From positions 11,628,984 to 11,692,983 of the forward strand of contig NC_067127.1 in NCBI RefSeq assembly GCF_021347895.1: a stretch of DNA of 64,000 nucleotides, written 5' to 3'. Of the stretch, positions 11,076 to 26,047 are shown piece by piece (position 1 is the first letter of the stretch; each line of letters opens with the position of its first letter). The notes under the pieces are model-generated. The model did no database searches. It worked only from the letters and a program-made list of their open reading frames with translations, and had not been told where the DNA came from. The DNA comes from Acanthochromis polyacanthus (taxonomy: Eukaryota; Chordata; Actinopteri; Pomacentridae). The position numbers and the translations under genes were made by a program.

Positions 11076-11470
11076 GAACCTTGAGGCCTGGCATTCATGT
11101 GGATGTTTGACATGCACCACCCACCTCAGCACTGCAAGTCAAGCAACCCCCCCAAAAGCAAAAGCAATCCTTGATGCCAGTTGTCACCATCAACAGGACA
11201 ATGCACCGAGACACATGGCAAAAATTGCTCAGGAGTAGCTCGGGGGATACGAAGGGAGTCAAGCTGTTCACCCAGATCCACATCTTATTGAGCATCTGTG
11301 GGATGTGAAAGGATAAGCCTGATCTAGGAAGGTCCCACCCTGCAACCAACAGAACCCACAGAATTCACTGCCACAGGACATCCCCAGAGGTCCCATGTCC
11401 ATGCCCCACTGGCTCTGGACGTCAAGACAATATTGGGCAGGTGGTCATAAGATTTTGTCTGATTGGTGTA
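11076..11470 (+). mobile_element. Tc1/mariner transposon relic, 3' end
   Basis: One frame reads QQDNAPRHMAKIAQE at about 11,194-11,238, which matches the region around the second catalytic aspartate of a fish Tc1/mariner transposase. It is followed out of frame by the IEHLWDV motif near 11,287. The stretch ends with a terminus like ggtggtcataagattttgtc running to 11,470. The part before 11,076 is missing, because the inverted tRNA-like satellite sits there instead. Frameshifts, a stop after the QDN motif and internal deletions make it inactive. Confidence 0.8.
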
Positions 11471-14400
11471 AACATCCAGCAAACTCAGTCTTGGATTTGT
11501 CAAACACTGGCAAATTGGTTGTACTAGTTATTATTTTCCTTCCAGTGAAGGGATTGTGTTCAAATGATTTGGACGTCTTTGTAAGATTTCCAAATCTTTT
11601 GGAGGTCAGAAGAAAAATTCCACCTGTTACTCCCAATCTGCAATCCAATTCCATTTTTTTTGCTGGATTTGAAGGTGTCATAAATGTGATGGATTTGTTT
11701 ACTTTTTTCTGTGTAATTGATCAGTTTTGGGATTTCTTTAGATTATAAATTATCTACAGATTGCCTCTTTTATGAATAATTTGTTTGAGTACGTCACTTT
11801 TATTAATGGGTACTGTTTTAAAAGAGGGTTTAATGTTTGCTTGTCCTTTTTTTTTAAATGTTTGCTTGTCCTAATAGATCAACAAAGTCAACAGTTTTCA
11901 TGAGTTGAATTTATTTCTTTCACGACTGTAAAGAAAAGGGATAAAAAAGAGCCGCATGCCATCATTTGGCCATAAAACCTCAAAACTGCAGTGATTTTTC
12001 TGTACAATATGTCTCAGAGAGCCATAAACTTCACTTTTTTATATACAGTTCTAATAACCACAGCAGCAGCCTGCCTCCAGACCACACACCAACCATCTGA
12101 ACTTTTAAAGAATTATATAGTTTCTCTCCAACTCTCCCATCCTCGTTCCTTTTAGCAGTATGTTCCCATCTTAACCTACTACTAATAGTTCATTCTGTTC
12201 TCATCAAACCTGCTGTAACTCTAATCCAAACTGACTGTCCGCTCTCGCTCTCCGCCTGTCCCCATTGTGCTCTGATTCTCTTTTCTCTCTGTATCTCCAT
12301 CTTTGTGAAACCTCCATCCCCTCCTCTAAGCAATACACAATTACACCATTCAGGAAGGAACAAGTGGATGACCTTCAGACAAGCCGCATGGATTCCCTCT
12401 CCACACGTTTCACATTCTTTCCCTGTAATCACACTCGACTGTAATTGTTTTTATTTTGCTCCTTGATGCTGTCTCAGGAAAAGATGGATAACCCTCAACC
12501 CCGGGGTCGTTGTGCTGTCTCAGTGAGCATTTAAAACCTGTGATAGCTTTTGACAGATGTCAGCTGGGCTGCTGCTACCGACGTCACCTTTTGCCTCTGG
12601 GATGACACCCTCTGAGACGGAGTGGCACAGACACGCAGTCATGCCACAACTTGCCTGTCATCTGGGTAGTGAATCTGAGACAGTGTGGGTGTCAGAGAAT
12701 TTATACCTTTTTCTCCTATCCGTCATATTTTCATGTCCACAGCTTGTGCTTTAGGTCAAGTGGACTATAGGGAACAGCTGAATAATGTTGCATCTCTTTA
12801 TGTTTATTGGCCTGGAGGAAAGAAAACCAGGCAGAACAGAAGCCCATATGAATTACTCATGAGTGTAAAGTGCATGCTTCCTCTCCAACTCACCCACTTG
12901 CTTGGTTTTTTGCCCTCTTTGCAATCTTCTTTACTCCTGCCATGTGTCCTTGTGGAGCCTGTCCCAGACATGTCCTCTCTGTCCAGACAGCAGAGTAATT
13001 CCTGTGAAAAAGGTAGACAAACACACTCGCACATCTACACACATTCAAACTGAAGCACATTATCCAGAGGTGCCCTCTATTATTGGTTAATCAACAGACA
13101 ATTTTCGTTTACACAAATTGCCCATTTCCTGTGTGCCGCGTTCCTTATTCAAACCCACAAAATCATTTTTTGTGCTCTGTCATTTTAAAAGGTTCTTTAT
13201 ATCCTGGCACATAGTTTGTAAAAGGCTCAGTAACATAAAACTGATTGCTGATATTATATTGCCTCTTCATCAGATACTATAACCCCGCCTCTTGAAAGTC
13301 TAAACTGTTGAATGTTTTTGCGAAATGTAATATATTTTGGACGTAACCTGATCATGTCCTGGATTATATTTCTTGGAAGGTTTTATTTCCAGTCCATCAA
13401 GTGTCACAGGACACTGAAACTGTAGTTCAGACTTTTGTGTGCAAATGTGTGAGGAATTATTTTTTTCTTGGGGTAACGAATGACTGTTAATAAAGATGGA
13501 CAAATCCTCAACCTAAGCTTTCCTGACAGCCGTTTTGAAGCTCAGTGTGGTGTCTTCGGCTCCTCCTTAATCCTGGCTAATCCAAAAATGTGCATCATAA
13601 GTGGAGCTGAGGTGTGCAAACATCTCTGAGCTCTAATGGACTGCTCGGAGAAGGTACCGACCTGTCACTCAAAGTGACCACACACTTAGTTATGCATGCA
13701 CTTTAAGCCATCATGCAATTTAAATGGAAGACCTATGTGTTAAAAATCTACAAGCTATAAGAACCAAAATCTTTCTTCATACAAAGCTGCAAACATGTTT
13801 ATTTCTGCTCTTACGTTGGACACTTTAACATGGGTTTCTCTGACAAGCGACTCTTTTGGAGCAGATTCAAGTGGCCATTTGAGGAACTACAATTTCTTGC
13901 ACTTGGCAGCGCCTAAGTGCTTCATGTTGTTTGAACATAAGTTTAAAAAATTTAGCAGTGCTTTATCTGCCATGAGCAGGATAATTTAATAAGACGTGTT
14001 GTCCCTGAATGTTATGCAGATGTGAACAACGTTGCAGATACTTAGAGGGGCTTCCTTGCGATGCTGATGAAAAATAGAGGTGGGGAAGCGAAAGAGAAGT
14101 GCATTAGACTTCTTTGAAAAAGGTATGTGCTTTAGGCATTGTGTTAAGTCTGTGGTCATCCCCCACCTCTCTCCTAATTTATTTTCTGTCATCTTCCTAC
14201 CATGATTTATTCATTTTTTTTAATAATTGCAAAAAACACCAAAAAATAAAAAATGTAACATTTTTTGCCAATGCTAATAACTTGTGCACGAAGTACAGAA
14301 TTTCAACTTTTTCTCCCTATTCTGTTCACATTTGTATTTTCTGATTCAGCAGTGATTTTCCTTGAAAATGCATGTTTTCATGGAGGCATTCATTCAAGTA

Positions 14401-16968
14401 CATATGTGCTTTCCGTGCTAGCCCGGAGTAATGAAAAGTGGCATTAAGTGGACCAGGAGGCTGTTGCTTCTGCTACAATCCACAAATCTGGAACTGATTT
14501 GCTTATCTGACGCCTGATTGTATTGCTCTCAGTTTAGCCATCTCAGCTGAAAAAACAAAACAAAACACTGGAATAACAGCTAATTTGTAATTGGAAATAG
14601 ATAGTCCTTTTATAATCACCTACCTGTGGGATTTAGTTTCAATATGATTTTATATTGATTTTTAAGGGAGCAGCGACTGCTCCCTTGGTGTGTGTGTCAT
14701 TGAGACGCCCATGAAAGCCAATAAGGTCAACAACAGCTTAGTCAGAGGACCTTTTTTCAAGATATCAGTGATTAGAAGATGAATCCAGAAAGGTGTCATT
14801 TCATGTCTCAGTGTCTCATCACATTGTGATCAGTTACCTGTTCAATGCCTTTTTTTTTTTTACAGTAGTCTCATTATTGCTTACCTATTTCCCTAATGTG
14901 CCATTGTGTCGGCACAACGAATTGTCATAAGTTTCCATAAACCATGCTTGCTTTTCATCAGCGGGCCAACACTGCAAACAGTCTAAACGTGTTGGACAAA
15001 CACTTACAATAACAAATCGTCCTGGGTTGGTTGAGGACAGCTAAATAGGCTTTCAGTAGGGGGGGAAGCCCATAAAATCACTCTCTGATAGATCACTGGG
15101 GTGTGCTTGGCAGAGGCAGGCAAATAGGTTTTATAGGTGTGAGGGGGGAGGAGGAGAAAAAAAAGCCGCTAAGGGAGATGGATGAAGAGCAGAGACTGGT
15201 GGGTAGATGCAGAATATGATGGAGAGCGCAAACAGGAAAAGTGCCAATGTGCTGAGCAGACAAATGGATGGAGTCTGGCGGGGCCGGAAACTGCCCCAGC
15301 CTCTACCCTGAAATGTGTTGTCCCATTAATGTCGCCAGAGGGTTGTTTTCATGCTGGAACAAAAGTTGAATCGTTGATACGATTGTATTGGGGGGGAGGA
15401 CGATCACAATCCTGATGTCACGGCTCAGTCACTCTCCACTTGTCTCTGCTGAGAGAGAGAGACAGGAGCAGCAGTCATCTGAATTACCACTATGATGCAA
15501 TGATTTCCTCTCTCACGATGCTCTTAAGAGGCTCCCTCTTTTTATCATGATGCTCTTTACAACTCTCTTACTCATTGTCAATCTAATTACTCTGGCCATC
15601 TGTAAAGTGGCTGTGTGATCAGGGTGCTATGAAGCCAGTGGGAAATGAATGAAATAAATGGGTGCTACAGACATATTGGACTGGATACAGCGCAAGGGCT
15701 TTTATCTGAATATTTTTCCCATAAGAATGAAATCCAGGAATGTGGATAATGTTCTGAGTTGAGTGTTTGAAATGAACTGTATCAAATCAGTCCATTGTTT
15801 AGCTCTGTGTGTTCGGAGGGGGTTATCTGTGTGTATGTAGGCATTTGTGAATGTGCATGTGTGTCCTAGGGGCGTTGAATAAGTAATGCAGAGGCGCCTA
15901 ATGAAAGATAATGTCTAGTTAATGATCTGTCAAAATGAAGTGTTTGCTTATTGAGGAAGGGATCATCCCAGGCTTTAATTTCCACCCTGTGACTCATACT
16001 GGAGGATATTACTTCTTTGTACACAGAGTATACACAGACACACACATTCACATGTACAGATAGTACACACATATAAAACAGGCATACACACAACAAAAAA
16101 AATACAAAAGCATTTCGGTGCAGAGTGCATTACACTCAGGCTGTTTCAATGAATGTCCTGGTTTGTTTGTGTATATGCTGAGAAGTGCCGAAGCGTCTCA
16201 TCAACCACTTCAGCTGCCTGTGGATTAACAGAGGAGATGGAAACAGAACACAACAGCCAAACCACCCATAAATGGCCATCTAGCCAACAGCTATGGAGGG
16301 AGGATTAGCCTCTGCTTTATTCACCACACATCCCTGTCAGGAGGAGCCCTCACTGCTAATCTCAGCAACGGCTTTCCTCCTTAGTGGGGCCAAACTGCTA
16401 CAGAATTATTCTGAATCATTGAAGTAATGAGTGTCGATGTTGCTGTGATTACTGTATAGATTGAACCAAAACAATGGGCAATCAGGCAAGGGAGGTGAAT
16501 GGGCTCCGTAATGAAAGATGAACTGAGGGACGACACATGCGACTGGATAAGGTGATGAGGCCAAACTCGTGCATAAACACAGAGCTTTAAGCAGGGGAAA
16601 GAATTGCCGATAAGGAGGTCGGACGTAGGTCAGGGCACCATTTAATGGTGCAGGGAGACAAAAATGGAATCTTTTTCAAAATTGCACTATGTGGAAAGAA
16701 AGACTAACAACAACACACACAGATCAACTGACGATGTGTGTGTGTGTATTATGATGATTAAGGGTGCGCTCTTTACAAATAGTCAATTAGTTAATCAGCT
16801 GGAACTTAATATGTAACTATTTTGGTCAGTTTCTGCTGTTCAATTAAGCAAAAACATTTTTGCACACACTATATTTGTAGGTTCCAGCTTAATATGAAAC
16901 TTGGCTGCTTTAGCATTTGAAAAAATTTGCATAGCAATCGATGTTTATTTGCAGCCCTGATGTGATAA
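11471..16968. other. Unannotated single-copy-looking DNA
   Basis: I see no recognisable gene, RNA or repeat family here. It contains short poly-T and poly-A runs, a short CA tract near 16,035, and one perfect hairpin at 14,664. Open frames are short and show no familiar domain. Confidence 0.5.
14664..14686. repeat. Perfect 10-bp hairpin
   Basis: The arms aagggagcag and ctgctccctt are exact reverse complements around a three-base loop (cga). It may be a leftover MITE terminus or a chance palindrome. Confidence 0.6.
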
Positions 16969-17045
16969 GATAAAACTTTATTAATCCTGAAGGAGATTCT
17001 TGTGCCCGATACAGCTCAGAAAAAACTAAACAGCATAAGAAATGC
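16969..17045 (-). mobile_element. Retroposon 3' tail remnant
   Basis: The motif actttattaatcctgaagg is the reverse of a 3' tail common to fish non-LTR retroposons and their SINE partners. A copy with the same core occurs at 32,207. Only the tail is recognisable, so this is probably a 5'-truncated insertion on the minus strand. Confidence 0.5.
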
Positions 17046-18699
17046 AGTACCTAAAAAGTAAAAAAAACAAAAGATAGAAGCACCACATAATACTGAAATA
17101 AAAGAAGTAGTAAAAAAAAGTCACATTGGCAATGATACTCAGGTAATAATAATCACATGTGATAACAAAATATTGCAAGTAAAAATGAAAAATATGTGAT
17201 GATGCCAATTTACAATACACATGTGCTATGTGAGGGAAACTCAAAACTCTTGCATTAAAAGAAATCATGGGATCAAAATGCCAGGAGGCAGGAATCCCAG
17301 TCTGAAGTGTTTACTGACGTCCAGGTGACACTTCCAAACTCACAGGTACACTAACACAACTGGGAGGACAACCAACAGACAATGTCATGAGACTAACGGC
17401 AGCAGACAAACTAAATCAATAAACGCATAGAGGGAAGAGGCCGCATGTCAGACTGAGATACCAACACAAGGTTGGGGAAAACAACAGGATGTTTGCTGGA
17501 CAGATAGAACAACACCCAGGGCGACAAGCTACAGAATACTAAAGGGAACACAGGAGGGAAAGTGGAGACTTTAATTCAGAATAGGAAAAGATATTAGGGA
17601 ATGGTTGCCTTTCATAGTTAAGAAGTTCTAAGAAAAATTGCATACAGTGGTAACATCCATAATTATTGGGAAGACTTTTAGAAAAAGGTTTTCTAAAACA
17701 CTAGAGACCCTCTTTTACTTGCTGAAATTGACATTTTTGGATTTTGGTTCTTGACTTTAGGTGGAAAATATGAACACATTTATGTCTATTGTGAACTAAC
17801 ATGTCATTTATGTATGCATGCTTTTGTGTATTTATACACAGCAGTTGCACAAATCCAAAATAAAAATGAGCCATTGTTCTTGTAAGAAAGATTATTTTAT
17901 TCTGTTTGCCGATTCTGATTGGCTTGTCACTGGAACAAAGAGCTGTCCCATTCTGAACAGTACAGCGAACAACAGGCCCTTCAAAATGAGCTGCACAAGA
18001 CAGAAGGCTGAAACAGGTTTTTGCAGTCCTGTAAGGAGGGTTGTTCAGAGATGTTAGCAATTCCTTTGACATGTGTATACTGTATAAAATACAACTTGTA
18101 GACATGTATCATTTCTAAGCATGTTAGAGGTGAAACTGCATAGTTTTTATTGTTGGTCTGTCTGTCCATCACTGTGGTTTAGACTGAAAACTCTCTGTAA
18201 GGGTTGTAGTGATTTAAATTAGACCTTCAATCCTAATAATTAAAGAGACCAGTGCAGCCCTGAAGCCACAGATTGTTCCATGCAAATACAGATACTTTTC
18301 TCTAAAGATATTTTCCCACTCCATTTATCAGTTCTCTACACACGAGTACAAATGCTGGTGTTGATAAAGTCTATATTAATGAGTGCAGAAGTAATCTTTA
18401 AATTTGGTGCTACTTATCATAAAAAACATATCTGCCATTATCATTTGTTCTCAGGGAAAGGCTTTTTAGACAAAGTAACAACACTGTCACTTCCCAAACT
18501 ATACACATAAACTGGGGTGTTTTAAAAACCTGAACAATTGAAGGCATTTAAAGAAAAATCAGTTTGAGTGGCCTAAAAATCTGTTAGCATGTGAATAAGA
18601 AGCCAGAACACACACACAAAAAAAGATTTGTTTTGTAAATATATTAAACTAGTATGGACAAGTCCTTAGTCAAACATCTTGACAACTGTTAGATTCCAT
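17046..18699. other. Unannotated DNA, possibly old repeat
   Basis: I recognise no gene. The block from 17,276 to 17,575 is rich in short CA and AG words and resembles decayed transposon sequence, but I cannot name a family. Confidence 0.4.
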
Positions 18700-19130
18700 A
18701 ATTGGGAAATTTAACAAATATATCCACAATTCTAACAGGATAAATCTTTATGACTGGTGATGTCCTGATATTTTTTCCTCTATGAAACCTCTCACATCTA
18801 CCTCATGGAATGCCACAAACTTTGTTGCAGATGCTCATATGAATATTAATGACTTAAGTGACCTTTCCTTTGGCTTTGGTGCCAGTTTGAGGTTCACAAT
18901 ATTTTTTTCAGCACCTTTTGAAAACACTGCAGTGAAATTCGGTTCAGACATTTGCATTCCCCTCTGGATGAACATCCATTAATGTTGATGTAGCAAGGCT
19001 TTATTTTTTCAGCAAATTCCTTCCAAAACTAATGGCATTCCCATCAGCCTTCGCTGCACTTTGTTTGCTCCAAACAATGTACAGCATTAGTAAAATTTGG
19101 TAGGTTTGCTGCTTTGTGAGCTGCTGTGAT
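18700..19130 (-). repeat. Common fish interspersed repeat, class unknown
   Basis: Read on the minus strand, the segment contains gctgatgggaatgccattag, followed by an opening with atgttcatccagaggggaa and then repeated phrases of the type 'aaatttcatggcaatcc' in decayed form. I recognise this phrase order from a widespread fish repeat with imperfect internal duplications. I cannot assign it to a transposon class. Confidence 0.55.
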
Positions 19131-20565
19131 AGTTACCCATAACATTTCTCTGTGTAGGTTTGCATAAACATTTGTGTTTTTCTAATTGCTTGGATGCAAA
19201 ATTTTAGTCCAGTTCCTGTCTTTTTCAAGAAGTTTCTTTTTAAAAAAAAAAAAAAAAAGTGCCATATGTGCAGTGCAGGAAAAGCAAGAAAACAAACACC
19301 ACCAAGTTTCAGAAAACGTAATATTGAGCTAAAAAGTAAAATATGAATAGCAGAATTATTCTCAAAGTGCCAAAGCTTGCATAAAATTAGAGGTTTATTC
19401 AATTGTTTTTAATATATTGCATGCCTGTATATCAATGCCTCTGTGACAAGTCATAATTACATTTTGATTTGTGAGTAAGGAAGTTTATTCCAACAGCGTG
19501 GGTGAATCTGACACAAAACATAATGGATGTAATTTTATTTTCAGTGTAATAGGAAGGTCAGCTGCCCTCGGTCATACTCAATAAGTCAATTTTTTAAGAG
19601 GGAACTGGAAGTACAAGAATGATTATTTTTTTCCCAACAACAGCTCTACAGTGTTTCGTGTTATGCAGTGTTAAGCAAAACTGCACTTTTTTTCCACAGC
19701 TTACTGTATGCCTTTATCTAAGCTTTACCTCCACCTACCTGAGACATGAGTAAACTAACAATGAATTTACTCATTATGTCAGTCACTGAAGCACACCACT
19801 GGCCTCCTAATGCAGTGCAATACAGTGGTAACCTTCTGCACTGCATTTATAGAATAAAGGAAGGCACAGTCATGCACGCCAACACACACAGAGCCCTTCA
19901 GGACATCAAACCAGGTGAGACCAAGCAACTGTACTTAGCATGTTTGCTGTGATGGATATGACATGTGGAGCAAGTCTGAGGGAACTTGTCTGCTTATTTT
20001 AGAGTAAAAGACAAAGACTTGTTGTCTCCATCTACACTGCCCTGAGGCTCAACCACAAACCTGGCATGATGAATGTCAGATATCTGAGTGAGAAAACCAC
20101 ATTGATTTACAAGCATCCCAGCTAGTACTCAGGAGTTAAATTATACTGCATCTTTCCTGTTGCCATGAATGCAGTCTTGTCTCTTGTTTTCCTCTGGAAA
20201 ATGTATTTATGCAGGTGCTTTGTGATTCCACCTCACATCAAAATGCGTTATTCTTTGTAAAGCATTCAGCTTGAATCTTCCCAGTGGTCTATTGATTCAA
20301 AGACCAGTATGCACAGTAGCTAATCAATGTGCTTTCCCATCCATAAAGCCTCCATCTCTGTGTGTCATCCCACTTAAGACTGGCATTTACTCTATTTGGT
20401 CAATACTATTATAAACTATTGAAGTGTCATCACTTTAATTTATGCAACTTGTGTCCCTCATCGACCCACACGAATGAAAATAGATTCCCCATCTATTGTG
20501 TGAACGCAAGCAAACTTCTGCCTGAAGGCTCCCATCTGTCCTTAAATGTCGGCTGACAGTGTGTG
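19131..20565. other. Unannotated DNA
   Basis: No gene or repeat family recognised. An A run lies near 19,243-19,258. Confidence 0.45.
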
Positions 20566-21379
<814 letters not shown>

Positions 21380-22290
21380 GAAGGCCATATCAGAAGTGAG
21401 TCATAGCCTTTCTCAGTAATCAATGGCAGCACTTTGAAATGGCTCTCATAATTGCAAACAAGCTTTTTGAAAGTTTCAATGACATTTTAGACCACTTCTC
21501 TTTTGCTAGATCTTCAGGCTTTTGAGGTTGGAAGGTTTCCTTGCCATCGCTGTTCTTCATGCCCCACACACATTTTTGATGCCACTCAGGTCTAAATTCT
21601 GGATGGGCCTCTCCAAAATGCTCACATTGTTTTCTTTCACCATTTCTTGACCACTTTTGCAGCTCAAGGCGAAGTTCTTCTGCATACTAATGTTTTCTAT
21701 TACAATATCAATATAGTGCTCTTGTCTGGAGATTACTTTGACATGGTTTCTACTAAAAGCCATAAATCATTACATTTGCACCACAATGCTTGTCCATGGG
21801 GCTGGATGAATCAGTGCTTCTTTTTTCAAACTAAAGAAAAAATGCAATGTCCAAACAACTGTATTTTAGCCAAATATTAATCCAGAATTAACAACACACG
21901 CATTCTGTTTTCTTTGTTAGATGGGCATTTGCAAAGACTAGATAAGACTTTGCGCAACTTGAAGAAGTGGCGCCAATGGAGACCAGCATTTGTTCAGTCT
22001 GCTGGAGTGTCTGCCTTGAGACATTAGAATTACTCTGATTCATCAAGATGACCTTGGGGGTGATCCTTGGATTCTACCATCTTGGCAAGTGCCGAATTCA
22101 GTTTGGGTTCCCATCATGTCTTTTGAGATTTTTCCGAGTAAAATTTCTTGTACTTTTTGATTTTTCTTTATATTGTGGCCACAGGCACTTGAAAACACTT
22201 GAAAATGGCTTTTCAGCCACATTGTGCAACTGGAGGTCCTCAAGAAATTCCATGATCTGTAATTAACTAGTAACAGACTGGAGAACAACT
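21380..22290 (-). mobile_element. Tc1-like transposase relic
   Basis: Translated piecewise on the minus strand with many stops and frameshifts, the segment follows the order of a Tc1-family transposase. A stretch like NPRITPKVILMNQSNSNVSR and LQQT (about 22,060-21,990) fits the end of the DNA-binding region, with a KKKH segment next. Near the low-coordinate end comes EKWSKMSLKLSKSLFAIMRA, like the family's C-terminal helix. The catalytic aspartates are not recognisable. It is an old, inactive copy, and the match was made by eye only. Confidence 0.55.
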
Positions 22291-25200
22291 GCATCAGCTG
22301 TTCTTACTTTATAGTGTCTTATGCTCTAATGCATAGTAGAAATTGCAAGGACTGTTATAAATGGTATAGATGCTTGTACTTTCTTAAAATGCAAAAAAAA
22401 AAAATTAAGAATTTTTTGTATTTTTTGGGGGGCATATTCAGCCAGCCAGTATTGGTCAAATTCAAAGAAAATCACTATAAATCAAATTATGACATTGGTA
22501 TGAATATGTTTTAACTGTAGTGTAAATCACAACAGAAGAACACAATAAAAAAGTATTATTCTGCATGGAAACGCTACAGAAACTCTTCAAAAAGCTTAAT
22601 AATTATGGTGTTGCTGACTCTTTGCTGAACTTCTAAAACAGGCAAAGGGAAGACCTGCAGGTGAGTCAGTCCTCCTCATATGGATATTTAATGGCCTGCT
22701 GCCATGCATAATTGGAAGATGCTCCCAGCAGTGGCATAACTTCCATTTCTGATTGCACTGCTGTTGTGCTAATAATCTGTAGCTAATGCAAAAACCAGAA
22801 CAGCAGATTTAACGATCACAATAAGCAAACTGGGAGGCCTATTAGGCTACAAATATGGCAGAAACCACCAGACCATAATAGTGGCTATCAGTCAAATTAA
22901 AGTCTCCAGTCAAGTAATGAGTATTCGACGAAATCCAACAAAACTACCAAATACAACTAGCAGGCAGCAGGTTCTTCAAATTGGGAAGGTGTTCTGTCTT
23001 TATTAGTACAGTTTTATATGTAGTTTTGGGACAGTACAGTCATAAAAACAGACTATTCTGTCAGCTGCAGGCAAAGAGTAGATGGCACAAACTGACAGGC
23101 CTATCTTCAGGTTTAAACCTGTGTTGCTTTAAATAAACCTCTTAAATTGAATATAGAAATGTTTACTTTGCATTTACCAGTGGCTTTGTTCTATTAAATT
23201 GTTGTTGTATGCTATTATATGGTTTTTTATGCCAGTGCTTTTCCTACTGCTGCCTCTCAAAATGTTTACAGAGAAAACTGACCATTTTCTAACCTTGTGT
23301 CACTAGTTGCATGACAGGTTATGATTCTTGAGATCACTTCTTGGCTTCTGCATCCCCATGTGTTGACGGATTCGGATATTGAAAGCGGATAGCAGAAGTG
23401 CATTTATTCCTACCACGAAAGGCATGCATCCATCTGATACACAGATCCGTCACTTTTCCCCTTATTCTGAACACAGAAAAACCGTGGATGTTTCTGAAAG
23501 GCTGGTTGTGACTTTGCACTTTCTACAGGATGTAGCTGCTTGTTACAGATTGGACTGTTGCACCGTGTCAGTGGGATTCTTCCTGAGACGTGTCAAACAC
23601 AATGGCAGTGAGATGGCACAGAATTTGTCGAGAATTCAGAACGTCGCACTGTGATTGGTCACCGGAAAGCATGCAGCACCCCCAACATCTGGCAGATACT
23701 ACCTCGCTTACTAATCTTTTAGTGATGATTTATAAGAGGTGTGGACAACAGAGCATCTCTGTACAGCCTTTCCTCAAAACAAGCATTTGTTTAAGCACCA
23801 TTTATTTCTCTGTCACATGGACAGTCAGTACATTTGCAGTTTCAGTGTGCACATTGTCACAAATTTGGGGCTGCATGGACACTCGCAGACGAGTGAAGAT
23901 AACAGAATTTACATCACATGGACCGACTCAAACCCTTGTGGGTACATGAAAAGCATGAACTGGCCTTCAATGAAGCACCAACGCGCTCCTTTGGGCTTTG
24001 ATTATCCTTCCTTGTCAATTGTGTTCTAAACATGCGCAGTGAATTAGCATCTACATCGAAGCATCTGCACTACTGACTGTGTTGCTTAGCGGCACAAATT
24101 TCAGCCTTTCTGACCCAGATGGCAGTTTTTACCCAGCAGACAATAAGAGGATGTCACACAGCATCAGTGGAGGTGTCAGTCCCAAAATCAGACACACAGT
24201 CAGTGAAAGACAGCTCTCTTCCCACCCGACAGGATTTTGACCTGAAAAACAACCTGACAGAAATGACACCATCAACCCTCAAAAGCACTTTTAAACACAC
24301 TGACACACACACAATTTTCCTTTTAGCATTTAGTTCTCACCAAAGGTGAATGAGCATTCCAATTTGGCCTAATTTCAGACTAATGATTAAGTACTTCAGA
24401 AACTGCATGCAGACAGACACTCTAAAACACACGGTAATGAGATTCAGAGTTATTATTAGTCAAAACAGCTATTAAGAAAAGATTTGTAGGAACACTATTG
24501 TGGCGTGGGGCGGTCCACACAATCAATACACCAATGCCTCCACACAGCCTCCCATTAGTTCCAGATATTTATGTCTGATTTGAGACGCAAGGCGGCCATT
24601 TGTTCACATAACGCAGATGCAACACAAACAGCAGCGTCTTAGCTAAAGACATGGGCAGAGAGAGGTGCAGAAGAGGCCAATTAAAAATGTCTGGAAACAT
24701 GAATCAATTCCTGTACGCAGTCTATTATATACACATCTACCTCACATCATCGTCATCATCATCCTCGGAGCAGACTATAAAGAGAACTGAGAAACGGAAT
24801 AAATCAAGCAAAAGAATATATATTGAAAAATAAAACCGAACAATCCGACAAGCATCGAGGCAAAGTGCCATCATCCCACATTATGCGCAGCAGCAAGCCA
24901 TTTTCCCAGGCAATAATATACACAGCCCACATGGAAAAAGACTGCCAGTGGGACTGTCATCAGCAGAACCTCTGGACCTGGCTCTTGCATGTCGTACAAA
25001 TGGAAGCTGCAGCCAGGCCTGGCAGGACTTTCATGAAGACATACATTGGTTATTCGCCTCGAGGAAAAATAAAAATGAAAAAATAACTAAAATAAACAGA
25101 TCAAATAAAGCGGCAACCCCGAGACCCTGATATCACCTTTCTGGCAGGATACTCAAAAACAGGGAGAAAATGAAAAATAAATAGAGGGGGAAAAAAAGAG

Positions 25201-25978
25201 AGGAAGGTGGCTGGCAGGGGTGAAGAAGAAAGGCAGAGTTGGAGAGCGTGGAAAAGCAACAGCGCTGGTGTGATTGGGGAGTAAGCCGAGCTCAAGGCTT
25301 GAGATGACAGGTAATCACTCGCGCACAATATGCTTTGACAGCACAAGAAACATGTCAGAAAAGATCCCCCACGCAAACAAGGAACGGCTCTCGATGTGAC
25401 GCACGCACACAGAGAGGCATTCCCACACACAAGACAATCTTCATCGATTGTAAATTAGAGACTGAACTATAAGGCAGGAAGACACGACAACTTCCCCCTC
25501 AGAAACGACTTCTAGTACTCATAAAATCCTGAGGGTTTAAATCCTCTGTTTATGTACAGTATTCGCCGGATTATGGCTTGCTGGTACTATATATAGGAAA
25601 CACAGATGAGTCAGGTTGAAACTCACCCACGTTTAAAGGTTTCAAGCAAGCCAGGTTGAGCCGCTGTGTATCAATATATGTGCAATTACAGTCAGGCAGG
25701 GCTTTCACTTCAGTGAACATACATAATCATTGACTTTGCATAGCGGAGGGCCAACAAACTCAAAGTGTGTACAGTGCCCCAGGCAGAGAAGCAGATGTGC
25801 CATCCATAAGATGAATCTACTCCACAAATAAATCAGCCCTTCATAGACTTTCCTCTGGAGGATTAGATTTGCTGGGGCACACCTGCGCACTTACAAACAC
25901 GTATACTGTACGCTATTTAACGAACACTATTTAACGAACACACTTCATGTCCAAAGATCTGCGTCAGATAGAAAGACA

Positions 25979-25981
<3 letters not shown>
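22291..25981. other. Unannotated DNA
   Basis: No gene, RNA or named repeat recognised. A purine-rich tract lies at about 25,160-25,220. Open frames are short and do not resemble known families. Confidence 0.45.

Positions 25982-26045
<64 letters not shown>
25982..26045. repeat. CA microsatellite
   Basis: About 32 uninterrupted CA units. Confidence 0.97.
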
Positions 26046-26047
<2 letters not shown>

